Origin: Heliopora coerulea
Lineage: Eukaryota > Cnidaria > Anthozoa > Scleralcyonacea > Helioporidae
Direction of reading: 5' to 3'
Length of the DNA: 64,000 nt
Assembly (NCBI GenBank): GCA_030142905.1
Contig: JASJOG010000032.1
Span: 1,164,001-1,228,000 of the forward strand
A program made the position numbers and the translations under genes. Positions within the stretch are counted from its first letter, which is position 1. Each line of letters begins with the position of its first letter. Shown in pieces: positions 35,256-46,234 of this stretch. Under the pieces are notes generated by a model. The model searched no databases, was not told the DNA's origin, and was given only the letters and a program-made list of their open reading frames with translations.

Positions 35256-37311
35256 ATATCTGTCGTTTCTGTCGTATGAAACTAGCCTCCTGCAGCGCAA
35301 ACACAACTCGATGCAACTCATACGACAGTTGTGTATCTTGGGTTTCCATTAAAGTTGTATCTGTCATATCTGTCGCTTCTGCTACAACAACAGGCAAGGG
35401 GGACTGGGTATATCAATATTAAACTTCTTGCCCAATGCTAGCCAGCAGTTATCTCTAACTTGTTTTTTCTTGTAATCTTTCGAAAATTTGTTGTAAAGGC
35501 ATTTATAGCGCTGAAGTTCTTCCATGAAAGAGGCGACCGAGCATTCAACGTTGCTTTTGACCTCCGCCGCCATGTTGAAAACAAAAGAGGTGCATTCTGG
35601 GACACATTTTTGTTGCATTTGTCGTATGAGTCACATGCGATGGTTTCCATTAACAAAATGCTGTTGTATCATGCCCATTTCCTGTTGTATCTGTTGCAGG
35701 AGATAGAATCCATTCTATCTCATACAGCAAGTTGTATCTGTCGTTTCTGTCGTATTGAGCGGTTGTATGTGAGGTTTCCATATAGTTGTATCTGTCGTAT
35801 GAATTTTTTTCATACGACAGACACGACAGATACAACAATATGGAAACCAGCCTTTACTTGACTTTCTTTTTTTCACATGCATAACTGAGGTTGTAAAACT
35901 TGATTGATATTAAGTATATTGTATTTAAATTAAAATATTGGTGCTAGGGAAATGTGTATAGTGTTTTCAGACTGCTGTCTAAAAATAAACTAAGTACATG
36001 TTGTAGGTTGACTTGCACTGAAAGCCTTTGGTGCTATATATTTTTATTGTCATTGTGTTCAAGGAGTTGAAAAATTAACTCATAGTAGTACTGTATTATC
36101 ATCCATCAATTTACAGATGCTTATAGTGTTGAAAAAATAGAACCTCAATATATTCAATGATCTCATCTCTTGTATCTTTTAGATATACACGAATGTCTCC
36201 AGAGAGATTCCAACATCTCCTTGAGCTTGTTGGACCACTGATAACAAAAAAGCCATGCCGCTCTAGAGAAGTCATCACACCTCAAGAGAGGCTAATGGTC
36301 ACTCTGAGATACATGGCAGAGGGAGAGGCACAGCAGAGTCAATCATTTAATTTCTGTATAGGGAAAACTACAGTCTCCAACATTGTTAGAGAAACCTGTG
36401 ATGCAATTTGGACAGCCCTCCACCAGACGTACCTCAAGACTCCCACTTCTCCTGAAGAGTGGAAGAAAATAGCAGATGGTTTCGAGGAGTGGAACTTCCC
36501 TCATTGTCTTGGGGCAATAGATGGTAAACACATGATTGAATGTCCCAAGAATGCAGGGTCTGCATATTACAACTATAAAAATTTCCATTCTATTGTGCTC
36601 CTTGAAATTTGTGATGCAAACTATTGTTTCACTTTTGTTGACACTGGTGATTATGGAAGCACAAATGATGCAAGTGTACTATCAAATTCAGCCTTTGGAC
36701 AGGCATTTGACAAGGGTCCAGAAACACTGAAGACACCGAGACCATGCAATTACAAAAATGTTCAGAAGCTCCCATTTGTACTTATTGGAGATGACATTTT
36801 CCCACAAAACAGTTGGTTGATGAAGCCATTTCCTGGTAAAGGACTACACGAGCACCAGAGAGTATATAATTACAGGCTATCAAGAGCTAGGAGGACAATT
36901 GAAAATGTTTTTGGTATCCTGTCTGCAAAATGGAGAATTTTTAGGAAGCCCATTAAAGCAAATGTTGATTTGGTGGATAAAATAACCAAGGCCTCAGTAT
37001 GTCTTCATAACTACCTTTGTCTTACAGAGAATGCTACATACACACCAGATGGATTTATTGACAGTGAAGACAGTACTGGCAACATTTTACCAGGAGACTG
37101 GAGAAACACTGGTAATGATGGAGGATTGAACGCAATTGGTTGTGTTGGTGGTAACGGATATACTGTTGAAGCAAGTGATGCACGAGATGCATTTAAAGCT
37201 TACTTTAACAGTGCTGATGGTGAAGCTGATTGTCCATGGCAGCTTCAATATATAAGAAGTTGTGGCTCTATACAAAAAAACTTTGTTGAGAATCAAGTGA
37301 CATTTTATTAA
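34862..37311 (+). CDS. Harbinger transposase (HARBI1-like), two exons, intact
   Basis: Exon 1 is 34862-35010 (ATG in AAAATGGCGG; donor CAA|GTAAGC). Exon 2 is 36183-37311 (acceptor TCTTTTAG). The split codon AA+A restores Lys, and the product is 425 residues. Exon 1 encodes a basic leader and FWVRPIFQRRERLGIFHTLV. Exon 2 opens with RMSPERFQHLLELVGPLI, the usual N-terminal helices. The catalytic triad is D163 (GAIDGKH), D212 (GDYGSTNDAS) and E290 (RRTIENVFGIL); GDDIFPQ and YNYRLSRARR are also present. No stop or frameshift is seen, so it could be active. In this superfamily the transposase cuts DNA only with the partner Myb-like protein. A MITE fills part of the intron. Confidence 0.9.
35227..35853 (-). 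mobile_element. non-autonomous Harbinger MITE with TTA duplication
   Basis: The ends AGCCTGGTTTCCATAT and ATATGGAAACCAGCCT are inverted repeats; TTA flanks both sides (35224-35226 and 35854-35856). Inner GGTTTCCAT-(A)GTTGTATCTGTC repeats occur at least three times. On the minus strand 35618-35382 encodes the first part of a MADF protein (FMEEL-RYKCLYNKFSKDYK) closely similar to the one encoded by the surrounding element. So it is an internally deleted relative of the host element, inserted in the transposase intron between 35010 and 36183. Confidence 0.9.
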
Positions 37312-37761
37312 AATAGCATATTTTGCATTGACCACTTGAAAAACAAATTAAAATCATTTTCTTGTTTTAAATGATCACCTCTTCACTGGTTCTGTATGGT
37401 CACTTGTAACAGATATTATCAAAGACAATTTTTGTATCACCAAGTGTCTGAATAAGGCCCGATTCAAATAGTGTCATAATCATAACGAGGTCCTAAAAAT
37501 GGGAAAAATCATTTTGCTATCATTATGACTATCACACCAAAAAAGATGTATTAACCAAATTATAGGATTTATTTATGATTAAGCTTATGATGCCGTGTGA
37601 ATCAGGCCTAATACGCTTATTGAAACAGTAACATTATATGTTCAATAATGTTCATCATGCAGAAACCGTAACATTAAAGGGAAAAAAACTACCACAGATT
37701 TTTAACCAATACTTAGATTATAGTCCAAAATCTCCAAAAAATGTTATTCTAATAAAATCCA
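37312..37761. other. spacer between convergent Harbinger genes
   Basis: A 450-bp AT-rich spacer; both genes end into it. GGCCCGATTCAAATAGTG (37458) and GTGTGAATCAGGCCTAA (37596) form a loose inverted repeat. Confidence 0.5.
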
Positions 37762-38676
37762 TTATAGAGGATGCAGGTTGTAGTCAGAAGTACCATTATG
37801 TCCATATTGAGATGTATATTCAGCTGAGTGATTATATCCCATATGCATTGGGGCTGGATGATACTGTTGTTGGAGTGATCCTCCAAATTCAGCTTGGAAC
37901 ATCAATTGTTCCAGCTGGATTCTCACATATCCCTGAGCTCTTTCGGGGAGTTTTTTAAGTCTCTTGGCGAAGCTCCTTGCAAAATGCATGTGCTCATCAT
38001 CCTTGTTTATATCTGATGAGGGCTTCTCAGATGGCTCTTTTAGCAGTTTTTCTGCAATTTGAATCATTGCCAGGTCGACGTCTTTTGAGCTTCCCGCTTT
38101 TTGATTATTTGATGCTGCCCATGGCCATTTCGTCTTCAATGTAGAAGCCGATGACTTCATTTTGGAAGGTATCTCCTCCATTTCAGCTGTGATGACTGAT
38201 GTTTGACTTGTGGTCGTGGAAGATTCAGGAGAATCAGCAATATCTAGCTCTATATCATCATCAACAAACCTCGTGCTTGAACTAGAGCTGTTGTTCATGT
38301 CTTCTTGTTGGTTATCTATTGCCTCCTTGTCATCGCTCTCCTGATTGTGCAAGTTTGTCGTGCTTTTCCTGTGGCTGATGTGCTGATCTAGCCACTCCAG
38401 ATTTACAAATTCCCCAGCTTTGGGGACAGCGTCCCTTCCTGAGCCAGAAGGAACGTTTTTCAGTCTCTTCAAATAGCGAACATAGCTTGTGGGTATGTTC
38501 TTGTGTTTCTTCTCGGCATCTGCTGAAGTTAAGCCGAATTTCTCAGCAATCTTGGCCCAGGCATTCTCTTTGGTCCTTCTGTTCTTGTAATCCTTTGAAA
38601 ATTTGTTATAAATGCAATCATACTTTTGTATTTCTTCCATGAATGAAGAGGTGTTATTGGAGTTGTTTGCTCCCAT
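37762..38676 (-). CDS. MADF/Myb-SANT-like Harbinger accessory protein
   Basis: Open frame of 304 residues from the ATG at 38676 (MGANNSNNTSSFMEEI). The frame stays open to an upstream ATG at 38760, but that part lies in the GGTTTCCAT terminal repeats, so the inner start is preferred. The MADF-like domain covers about residues 12-100: FMEEIQKYDCIYNKFSKDYK, ENAWAKIAEKFGL, VRYLKRL, EWLDQHI. A Ser/Asp-rich linker follows. Near the C-terminus FARSFAKRLKKLPERAQG then YVRIQLEQLMFQAEF form a BESS-like oligomerisation helix pair. In PIF/Harbinger this protein binds the terminal repeats and brings the transposase into the nucleus. No stop or frameshift is seen. Confidence 0.88.
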   Translation of the reverse strand: MGANNSNNTSSFMEEIQKYDCIYNKFSKDYKNRRTKENAWAKIAEKFGLTSADAEKKHKNIPTSYVRYLKRLKNVPSGSGRDAVPKAGEFVNLEWLDQHISHRKSTTNLHNQESDDKEAIDNQQEDMNNSSSSSTRFVDDDIELDIADSPESSTTTSQTSVITAEMEEIPSKMKSSASTLKTKWPWAASNNQKAGSSKDVDLAMIQIAEKLLKEPSEKPSSDINKDDEHMHFARSFAKRLKKLPERAQGYVRIQLEQLMFQAEFGGSLQQQYHPAPMHMGYNHSAEYTSQYGHNGTSDYNLHPL

Positions 38677-38982
38677 TTTGGAATACATGCAACAATAAAG
38701 ATGCATCATGGGATATGTCATGTCGCTTCTGATGTAAGGATCGTTTGAACCGGTTTCCATTAAAAATTATTAGCACGTAAGGTGTGATTTCCGGTCGTCT
38801 CTGTCGCAAGGATAGAACTCAAGTCTATCTCGGACGATCCATACGCAAGGATCGTTTCTAGCGCAAGGATTGCCTCTGTCATCTGAGAAGAGCGTTTCCA
38901 TATAATCGTCTCTGTCACTTCTAAAAATTTGAAGCGACAGAGACGATCCTTACGACAGAAACGATTATATGGAAACCGGCCT

Positions 38983-39119
38983 TAAGTCTGGTGTAATTCA
39001 GAGAATGTGTTTCCAGTAACACAAAATGTACATGCTTACAAACAATTTTCAACACAGGCAATACACTTAAAAATATGCAGTACATTAAATTAACACACAT
39101 AAGCAAAGACCAATCATCA
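38983..39119. other. resumption of the Kolobok-like element
   Basis: Short intron-like stretch between the Harbinger right end and the next coding block; nothing recognisable. Confidence 0.4.
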
Positions 39120-40920
39120 TAAATAATTCAGGTTGTTTCAATTTGTAGGGTTGAACCAGGAACAGACTGCAAAGATGAGCCAAAGTTCATTGTTTTCTAC
39201 ACTACACTTCTGTACATCTTCAGCATGTTCTGTTTCAAATGTAAAGCTGACTCTCCCAAAATATCCATAAAAAGAATGGAACTATAGTTACTGTCCAACA
39301 GCACTGCAAGAATTGCCCTAATGGATTTACTTGGAGGAGCCAGCCTCTTATTCTAGGAAACCATCCAGCTGGAAATGTATTGCTAAGCTTTGTAATGTTG
39401 ATCTTGGGTGCATCCATCAACAAGATACTCAAAGTTTTTAAGCATTTTGGTATTTAGAAAAGCATCAAAGCCAATTAATTTTCCTTGCTATATTGCACAA
39501 TTGGAAATCATACCGGTTGGCACTGACTGCATCTCTCAGATCCAGGAAAAACTCCAGGTTTGGAGATGGAAGATTTGATTCCATGGGGCATTCTGCCAAG
39601 TATGGAGTTTATTCAATGATATGTTCACTGTCCAACAAAGTAGTCCACTTTGAATTATTGCAGGTATTGTTTTATTTTAAATATTTGAAGGGCCAGTCAA
39701 AATGTACATGTATTCCCTATTTACCAGAGAAAGATAAACTCATAAACATGAGGTGATTAACCTGCTTTGCTTCTAGCATGCCAGAGATTGGGTGCAGAGA
39801 TTTTTGTTATATATTAGACAAACCAGGCTGGAAGTAGTGCTGCTATGACTACGTAAACAATACTGGTCTAAAAATACCTGCGTTTGTTTCTGATCAACAC
39901 CGGGGCATTGCTAAATGGATAAAACAGAGCCACCCAACCATTACACACTATTTTGATCAATGGCATATTGCTGAAGGAGTGGTCAAGAAAATGTTGGCAG
40001 CGAGCAAAAAGAAAGGTTGTGAGAAAATTGCAAAGTAGATCACAGCTGTGAAGAACCATATTTACTGGTGCTCAATGACAACCAAAGAAGGTTTTCAGAA
40101 ATTAATTCTAGCCAAATGAAAGTTGTTTATTTGCCGTGTTGCCAACAAACACACTGACCACCCTGACGCCTTGTTTCCACAGTGCGCACAAAGGGAGCTT
40201 GTAAAGTGCAGAAAATGGATCACAGTTGGTAAGTCAAGGAGTTGAATGATATTAGAGTAAGACTATTTATAAAAAATTTATTTACAACTGTATTCGTAAT
40301 TTTGTAGGTTCACCTGCATATGAAAGCCTTCACAAAATTGTAATGAAGACAAGCCTCTTGAATGACATCAAACACCTGTGTCCACATGCAGAGACAAGTT
40401 GTTTGGAGGATTTTCTTTCAACTTTAAACCAGTGGCATCCAAAAATGACATGCTTCTCCTGGCTTGGCACCTATTGTAGGTAAATACCATGATAAACAAC
40501 TGCCTTTGTTTAAGAGAATGCAATGTTACTACATCAAATGCTGGAGGATCTTTTTCTTTTTAATATATAGACATGTCCTGGCTATCCTACATTTTAATGA
40601 AAATGTCAGAAGACCATATGTAAATATTATATATCCCAAATACAAGAATGGAGGAGATGTTGTCAGGGAAGTTCCTGTTGCTGCAACTTATGGTATGTTT
40701 AGAAGTGAGACCATCCAGCTGTAATTTTCACACTTGTATGAAACCTTAATTGTGAAACAGCTGGTTAATTACAGTCTGTTTTTTTCTGCCAAAGGCTATG
40801 TTAGCAGCATTAAAAAGGGATTATTTAGTATGTCAGAAGGACACTGCAAGAAAATTAAAGATACATACAAAGCCAAAATTACAACTGCTCTGAAGTGAAT
40901 TCTCAGAAAAGACCTCCAAA
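39120..40920 (+). pseudogene. Kolobok-like DDE transposase core, decayed
   Basis: Ordered blocks: VTVQQHCKNCPNGFTWRSQP, GNHPAGNVLLSFVML and ILKVFKHFGI; then FGDGRFDSMGHSAKYGVYSM (first acidic motif, usually GDGRCDSPGHSAKYGTYT); FDQWHIAEGVVKKMLAASKK (usually FDVWHVAKGI, second block); NHIYWCS, HPDALFPQC; an intron-like gap with AG at 40309; then KIVMKTSLLNDI, ETSCLEDFLSTLN (S-LE-FHS block) and ILHFNENVRR. Stops and frameshifts are scattered. Related intact proteins form large families in fish and invertebrates. Assignment to Kolobok rests on the THAP domain upstream and the TTAA ends. Confidence 0.6.
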
Positions 40921-41601
40921 AATTGAAGCAATAAAGTGCTACAAAAAATGAAAAGCAAAAGCTGTAGAAATTTTTCCATCAGGTAAAAGAAAGACAATTA
41001 TCAGCTAAACAAATACAAATCACCCCCGTTCATAACTTTGTTGTTTAGATATAATCTGCTTACATTTGCTGAATTACTTTTTAGTTTCTAAACAAACAAC
41101 ATTGCAGGAAGCAGGAAAACGAAAATCAGTGGGAGATCTGACACAAACAAAAAGAATACAGCAAATATCACAAGCCTATGAAAGGTTATCCACAATCGCA
41201 TTGCCCATAAGATTGATGATATCAACATCTCTTATGTTGAACAGGACATACAATGCATCTCACTTCACCACTTAGAGAATGTTCACATGAGCCTTAGGTG
41301 AAGAGCTATCCCTCCTTGCCAAGGGGTGGTCCTCTTACGAGGGCTGAGAAAATTTCCCATTGTATCTGTGTCAAGATTGGCTTTTAGAAGATTTTTTGCT
41401 TTATTAGATATGTAGCTCTAAAACAGAAATTTATCTATGTCATTATTATTCCAAAAATTGCTCTGCAAAACGAGATTTTGGCCTCGTAAGAAAATAAAAG
41501 GAGAATTTATGGTAAAAATTAGCTCCATTGTGAAGGGCTATCCCTTCCTTTATATTATAGGGCTCGTGTAAATAGCCACTTAGGTAACTTTGTCAATAAG
41601 T
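40921..41601. other. transposon interior without clear gene
   Basis: A plus frame at 41066-41275 (KRKSVGDLTQTKRIQQISQAY) may be the transposase C-terminus. GAGCTATCCCTCC and GGGCTATCCCTTCC copies at 41301 and 41536 are a loose direct repeat. Confidence 0.35.
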
Positions 41602-42430
41602 TTAATTCCAGACTTCTATGTCAGTCTTTAAACATGATTTAATATAGTCATGTTGACTGTTTTTGTCTGCTTGGTCCTCTCCTAATACATAACCTTTGGC
41701 ATCACCTATAGGAAATGCAGTTCTTATAAAATGATAAACACAAGCTGATAAGGGTCTCGTGTTCTCCCGGCCCAGTCGCCCAAATAGCCATTGTGCTAGC
41801 CAGCAATATGACATGGCTCTCAGAAATCTTTTAACAAAGCTGAAAAGAAGTCTTACAATTACTGCCAGACAAATTTTGTGAAAAATATTACATACTTTTT
41901 TATCCGTGCCATTTTTTATTCGCTAAGGGTTGCCGTTCTTGTTCCTCAAACGAGGTCTAACTTCACAAAGAACTGTCTCATTTGTCATGGCATTGAAATC
42001 AGGATGATTTAGAATGCACTCAGCATCCTTACCAATAAAAGTAAATTTTCCAATTGTTTCAATTATCTCTGCAGCAGCGATATTCTGGGGCACTAACAAG
42101 GTTCTGATAAGAACAGTAGCCACACAAACACCTACAACAAAATATTAAAATAAAAGCACTGAAGGTCAGGCGAACATGCCAAAATCATAATAAAGTAAAC
42201 GAGTACTGTTTTGGACACTTACCAACTAGCTACTGGAATAATTCTTTCCAAATCCTGCTCCATAATAGAGAGTAAAATCTCATATTCGTTTGCCTTGACA
42301 CGGTTCAAAACAGCTCTTTATGTTAAAATTCTCCTCCAAATCACTCTCTACTACACTATCGCACTCCACACTAGAGCAACTAAGCGAATCTTGGTCTGGA
42401 ACATAGTAAATGAGGAGAAATGCTGATAAA
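41602..42430 (-). pseudogene. P2X7-receptor-type cytoplasmic zinc domain gene, three exons
   Basis: Exon 1 ends at 42223 (VASW, donor G|GTAAGT). Exon 2 starts at 42129 after TTGTTGTAG, giving SWCLCGYCSYQNLVSAPEYR then CCRD, then after a frameshift KFTFIGKDAECILNHPDFNA. Exon 3 (about 41850 after CTTCTTTTCAG) reads FVKRFLRAMSYCWLAQWLFG, RLGRENTRPLSACVYHFIRT and ends 41602. W-C-x-C-G-x-C, C-C-R-E, C-I-x-x-H-P-x-F and the LG---RPL-SC motif are the zinc-cluster signature of the P2X7 C-terminal ballast domain, which also occurs alone in many invertebrate proteins. Frameshifts and a stop show decay. It lies inside the terminal repeats of the Kolobok-like element, on the opposite strand to the transposase. 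Confidence 0.7.
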
Positions 42431-42592
42431 ATCATGCAAACCTCTCACTTTCTGTAAGAATCTAGCTGTGTGATCAACAATGTGTACGAGCAGTGACGTC
42501 ACATGCTGCTTTTACTTGGATCCAGACCCTGCGACACAAAAATACTAAATTACTGAACTTTGTAGCCCTGAAAATCTACTTTCTAAAATCAC

Positions 42593-42663
42593 TGAGTAAA
42601 AATTAAATAGCGGACAATATTCATCATAGTTTAAACTACAAAGTGAACATAATTTTAGATAAA
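42593..42663. repeat. right terminal inverted repeat of Kolobok-like element (inner part)
   Basis: Reverse complement CTAAAATTATGTTCACTTTG TAG then TTTAAACTATGATGAAT pairs with the left repeat. The outer 10 bp are displaced to 54468-54480 by the Gypsy insertion. Confidence 0.65.
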
Positions 42664-42668
42664 CCATT

Positions 42669-42838
42669 TGTAATGGGGTGTGTGTAGCACAAACACAGAC
42701 AAATGCTTACTTGAACACTCGTTTAATTCATGCTCCTACTCACTGAACAAGATATCTCTCTAGTCCCTTTTCTGTTCTAACAACCGGGTCCTACGCTAGC
42801 AATCACAATGCATGACCATATTAGGTAACAACACTACA
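42669..42838 (-). repeat. Gypsy 3' LTR
   Basis: In plus-strand sense it begins TGTAATGG and ends AACAACACTACA. CCATT precedes it. In element sense it starts TGTAGTGTTG. Confidence 0.92.
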
Positions 42839-42854
42839 TCTCTCCCTTCCTTGG
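42839..42854 (-). promoter_or_regulatory. polypurine tract (plus-strand DNA priming site)
   Basis: In element sense CCAAGGAAGGGAGAGA directly abuts the 3' LTR start TGTAGTG. Confidence 0.8.
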
Positions 42855-42991
42855 AGCAAATCTCACGTATTACGATAAAGCGGTCAGAAACAAAAATGAA
42901 ACTGAAAAACACTCTCGCTGAGTTCAAAGTTCTTAAAGAAGTCTGAACACAACTCTAACAAAATCTTTTACAGTTCACATGCAGTTCGTTA

Positions 42992-44264
42992 TCAGTCACA
43001 AACATAGTCGTCCAGCTTGACTGGGCATGTTTGCATAAGCTGTGGGTAGGGTCTTGACAGTGCAGCATCAGACTGCAACAGTGCATCTGCGGTATCTGGT
43101 GTGCCTGTAACATCCTTGCATATCTCTGTAGTAGTGTTTTCTTCTGTTGCTGGAGGAACACTCTTGAAGAACAAAGAGTTCCTCGTAACCAGGACGCCAT
43201 TGTCATCTTGTGCAGTCACCATAGATCCCTTCTTCTCCACAACTATGTGTGGCCTTGGGTCATACGGCATGTCGCTTTTCCTCTTAGAGTCGTCTTTCTT
43301 GACAAGCAATGTGTCGCCCTCTTTGACTGTTGATGGCTTTATGTACTGCTTGTCTGCATGCTTCTTCATTTTAGCCTTCGCTGTCCAATCACATTCTCGG
43401 ATCTCCGTGTCTGTGCAGGGTGTTGTCACCTTGGGAAGCTTTGTCTTCATTGGCCTCCCGAACAGCGCTGTGGCTGGAGCAACCCTCATTGTACTGTGTG
43501 GAGTGGCACAGTTTCTCAATAGCCTGTTCAGCTCCTGCTTGGGGTTCTTGTGTTCCAACTTCGCTGTCTTGACCTTCTTTATGGTGTGCACAAATCTTTC
43601 AACTTCTCCATTTGCTCTGGCCCATTTTGGAGTTACTTTCCCATGCTTGAAACCAAGGTCGTCTGCAAACGATGCAAACTCCTTGCTGTTAAATGGGGGA
43701 CTGTTGTTGGACTTTACTACGTCTGCAACTCCAAATTCTGAGAACACCTTGTCTAGCTTTCGCATCACTGTTGTTGCTGAGGTTGATTTCACTATTTCCA
43801 CCAATTGGGTATCTGGAGTAGTTATCAGTAATCAGAAGCAGATACTCTTGGTTTAGAAGGTTAGCAAAGTCCACACTGATTTCTTTCCATGGCGCTGTCG
43901 AAAGTGACATCTGTAGTGGTTCTCTCTTGCACTCAGGGGTAGTGATCAAACATGTGCTGCAGGTTTTAACCTTGCTTTCCACCAGTTTATCAATGTTCGG
44001 GAACCAGACTTTCTCACGCAATAGAGACTTTGTTTTCATAAGCCCTTGATGGCCTTCATGTGCTAGGTTGACCACATGTTCCTGTAGACTCTTTGGGATG
44101 ACTATGCAGGTTCTGCGCAGAACAAGGTTGCCTGATGCACTCATGGCTAGCTCGTCTTTCACTCTTTCTAGGAGTCGAAACTCTGCAAGGTCAACACCGG
44201 GACGTATGACTCCAAGATGCCAGTTGCCTTTTGCGATAGCCTCGGCTACACCTTGCAGGGTCAC
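42992..44264 (-). pseudogene. Gypsy integrase
   Basis: The minus strand from 44264 reads the H2C2 zinc finger (HEGHQGLMKTKSLL, then KTCSTC). The core follows: EISVDFANL (first catalytic Asp), then after a frameshift near 43790 DVVKSNNSPPF, where the second Asp of the usual SDNGPPF reads Asn. Next is GEVERFVHTIK (catalytic Glu). The C-terminal domain includes LLVKKDDSKRKSDMPYDPRP, a usual GPY/F-region relative. The frame runs to 42992. Loss of the second Asp and a frame break suggest no activity. Confidence 0.85.
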
Positions 44265-44586
44265 ATCAGCTTGAGTAGCTGCCTCAATGTCTTGGGTTTT
44301 CAGAGCTTTGGGAGTAGAGGTAGTTGATGTACTCCTCTGCTACTTTCTGCTGATGGCTTGTTTGGGCTGTATTCTTTGTCAGGTGCCGTGACAGGTAATC
44401 TGCTGGGTTTACTTCACCTCTCCAATACTTGACTGTAGTCTGGTACGGCTGAAGTCTTAACGCTCATCGTTCAATTCTTGCAGGAGGCTTGGAACTCAAA
44501 TTGCTATAGATGGCCACCAGGGGTTTGTGGCCCGTGTAGACTGTGGCAGGCTTCCCATTAACATACAGGTGCAAGTGTTCGCAAGC

Positions 44587-45202
44587 TCAAACCACAGCAA
44601 GGGTTTCCCGTTCTGTTTGGCTGTACCATTGTTCGGTGGCTGTTAGGGAATGACTTGCATAGGTGATCACATGCCTTTCCTTGGTCCGTGGGTCCACTTG
44701 CAAAAGAACAGTGGCTAAGCCTACTGGACTGGCATCAACTGAGATCTCTGTTCCCTTTTCTGGATTGAAGTAGGCAGTGACGGGTGCACTGGCTAGCGCA
44801 TCTTTCAGCTGGCTTTCTGCATGGTCGTGCTCTGCTGTCCAACAACCATGGTTGGTCTTTGTGGGTAAGCTTGTGTAGGGGCTCTGTCTTGGTGGCATAG
44901 TCTGGGATAAATATCGAACAGTAATTTGTCATCCCCAGCAGGCTGTGAACCTCTGATGCCGTTGAAGGTATCAAAAGATTGACTACTTCTCCAACTTTCT
45001 TCAGGTCTGGTGATATGCCATCTTTGGAGAACACATATCCAAAGAACTCCAACTTGTCTTTCCTGTACTCACACTTGCTCTTGTTGAGGGTCAGGCCTTT
45101 CTCTCTCAAACACTGGAAAACTGCCCTCAGGTTCCAGTCATGCTCTTCATGTGATTTGCCAGAAACCAAGATGTTGTCGCTGATGTTTTTTCGTGCCATC
45201 AA
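44587..45202 (-). pseudogene. Gypsy RT palm/thumb and RNase H
   Basis: 45202-44735 reads NISDNILVSGKSHEEHDWNL, where the RT catalytic YxDD has become SDN, then KCEYRKDKLEFFGYVFSKDG and LLGMTNYCSIFIPDYA. In an overlapping frame 44898-44587 reads FNPEKGTEISVDASPVGLAT (RNase H first Asp), VITYASHSLTATEQWYSQTE and RETLAVV. The frame break lies near 44800. The mutated catalytic pair means the RT would not function. Sequence 44265-44586 continues RNase H and the RNase H-integrase connection with frame breaks (NYLYSQSSENPRH-type remnants). Confidence 0.85.
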
Positions 45203-46231
45203 TACCCTCCAGAGTCTCTCTGATCATGTTTTCGAAGATCTCAGCAGCACTTGATATTCCAAAGTTGAGATGCTTGTAGTGCATTAAGCCCGTGTGGGTA
45301 CCAAAGGGGGTGATTGTATCGGGATTCTGGTGCCAACTCGAGCTGGTAGTAGCCCTGGTTGAGATCTACCTTGGTGAAAATGTTTGCTCCGTTCAAATCT
45401 CCAATTATCTCTTTGATAGTCGGTGTGACGTGACACTTTATCGCCTTGTTCACTTGGCGCATGTCCACGCACACACATACCTTGCCTGGAGACTGGTTTT
45501 GGTGCAACTGCTATAGGTGACACCCAGGGTGTAGGGCCTTCAATACACTCTATCATACCTAGCTCTTCATCATGCCATAGCTGTCCCTCTAACTGCTTAC
45601 GTACATGGAAAGGGACTCTTCTGTGCGGTTGTGCAACAGATGGTACGTTTTCATCAATGTGCAGCCTTATCTGATAGTCCTTGAGCTTCCCTAGTCCGTG
45701 AAACAGGTCATAGTATTCCTCTATCAGATCTGCTGGTACCTTTGTTTCCGGTTTTGGTGGTGTGTTTCCAACTTGCTTAAGCGTTTGAAGTAGGTTGAGC
45801 TCTTGTGATGCCTTCCAGCTTAGCAGAGAGCCACCCGATCCCTCCACAACGTAGAGCTTGTCCCTAGTCTTCTTTGTTTCCGACTCAAGCGTGGTGGTGG
45901 ATTTTCCGAGGACATCAAGGGGAACCTTTGATTGGTAACCGTAAATCTTTACACTGCTTGGCTCGTGGTTGGGGCAGCTGGGTAGCCTGTGGTACTCTTT
46001 CTCATCCAGAATGTTAATGCTTGGTCCAGAGTCCGCAATAATTGTCACAGGTGTACCATGCACTTTAATCATAAAGAAGGGCTGATCCTTTGAGGCCTTT
46101 GTGCTTAGAGAGGTGTACACTTCATCTTCATCACTTGATTTTTCTTCACTGACTTTGTGTACTGTGGAACGGCGTGTGTTACTCGATTCACCCTTGTCTT
46201 TGAATCTGCATACGGTCTCAAAATGGCTCAA
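45203..46231 (-). pseudogene. Gypsy protease and N-terminal reverse transcriptase
   Basis: Open from 46231 (MSHFETVCRFKDKG, end of the zinc knuckle region). TIIADSGPSINILDE is the aspartic protease site (usually DTGAS). Then LPSCPNHEPSSVKIYGYQSK, WKASQELNLL, VPSVAQPHRRVPFHVRKQLE (RT entry) and MIECIEGPTPWVSPIAV. A frameshift near 45510 leads to CVCVDMRQVNKAIKCHVTPT, LNGANIFTKVDLNQGYYQLE (first RT catalytic Asp). Another frame break follows near 45310. Confidence 0.87.
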
Positions 46232-46234
46232 TTT

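Larger units (their letters stand above)
34664..38982 (+). mobile_element. complete PIF/Harbinger element with TAA duplication
   Basis: The left end AGGCTGGTTCCCATATAATC and right end GATTATATGGAAACCGGCCT are inverted repeats extending about 55 bp, including CTGTCG-AAGGATC blocks. TAA flanks both ends (34661-34663 and 38983-38985), the target type of PIF/Harbinger. Inside are the two standard genes: transposase (plus) and a MADF/Myb-like DNA-binding protein (minus), convergent. GGTTTCCAT and CTGTCGCAAGGAT repeats recur near both ends and are likely protein-binding sites. It lies in the Kolobok-like gene. Confidence 0.93.

Noticed and set aside
34862..37311. Domesticated host HARBI1 gene
   Set aside because: Intact terminal repeats, TAA duplication, the partner gene and position inside another transposon show it is a transposon gene.
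43101..43856. 251-residue plus-strand frame with hydrophobic stretches
   Set aside because: It is the antisense of Gypsy integrase, whose motifs are clear on the minus strand.
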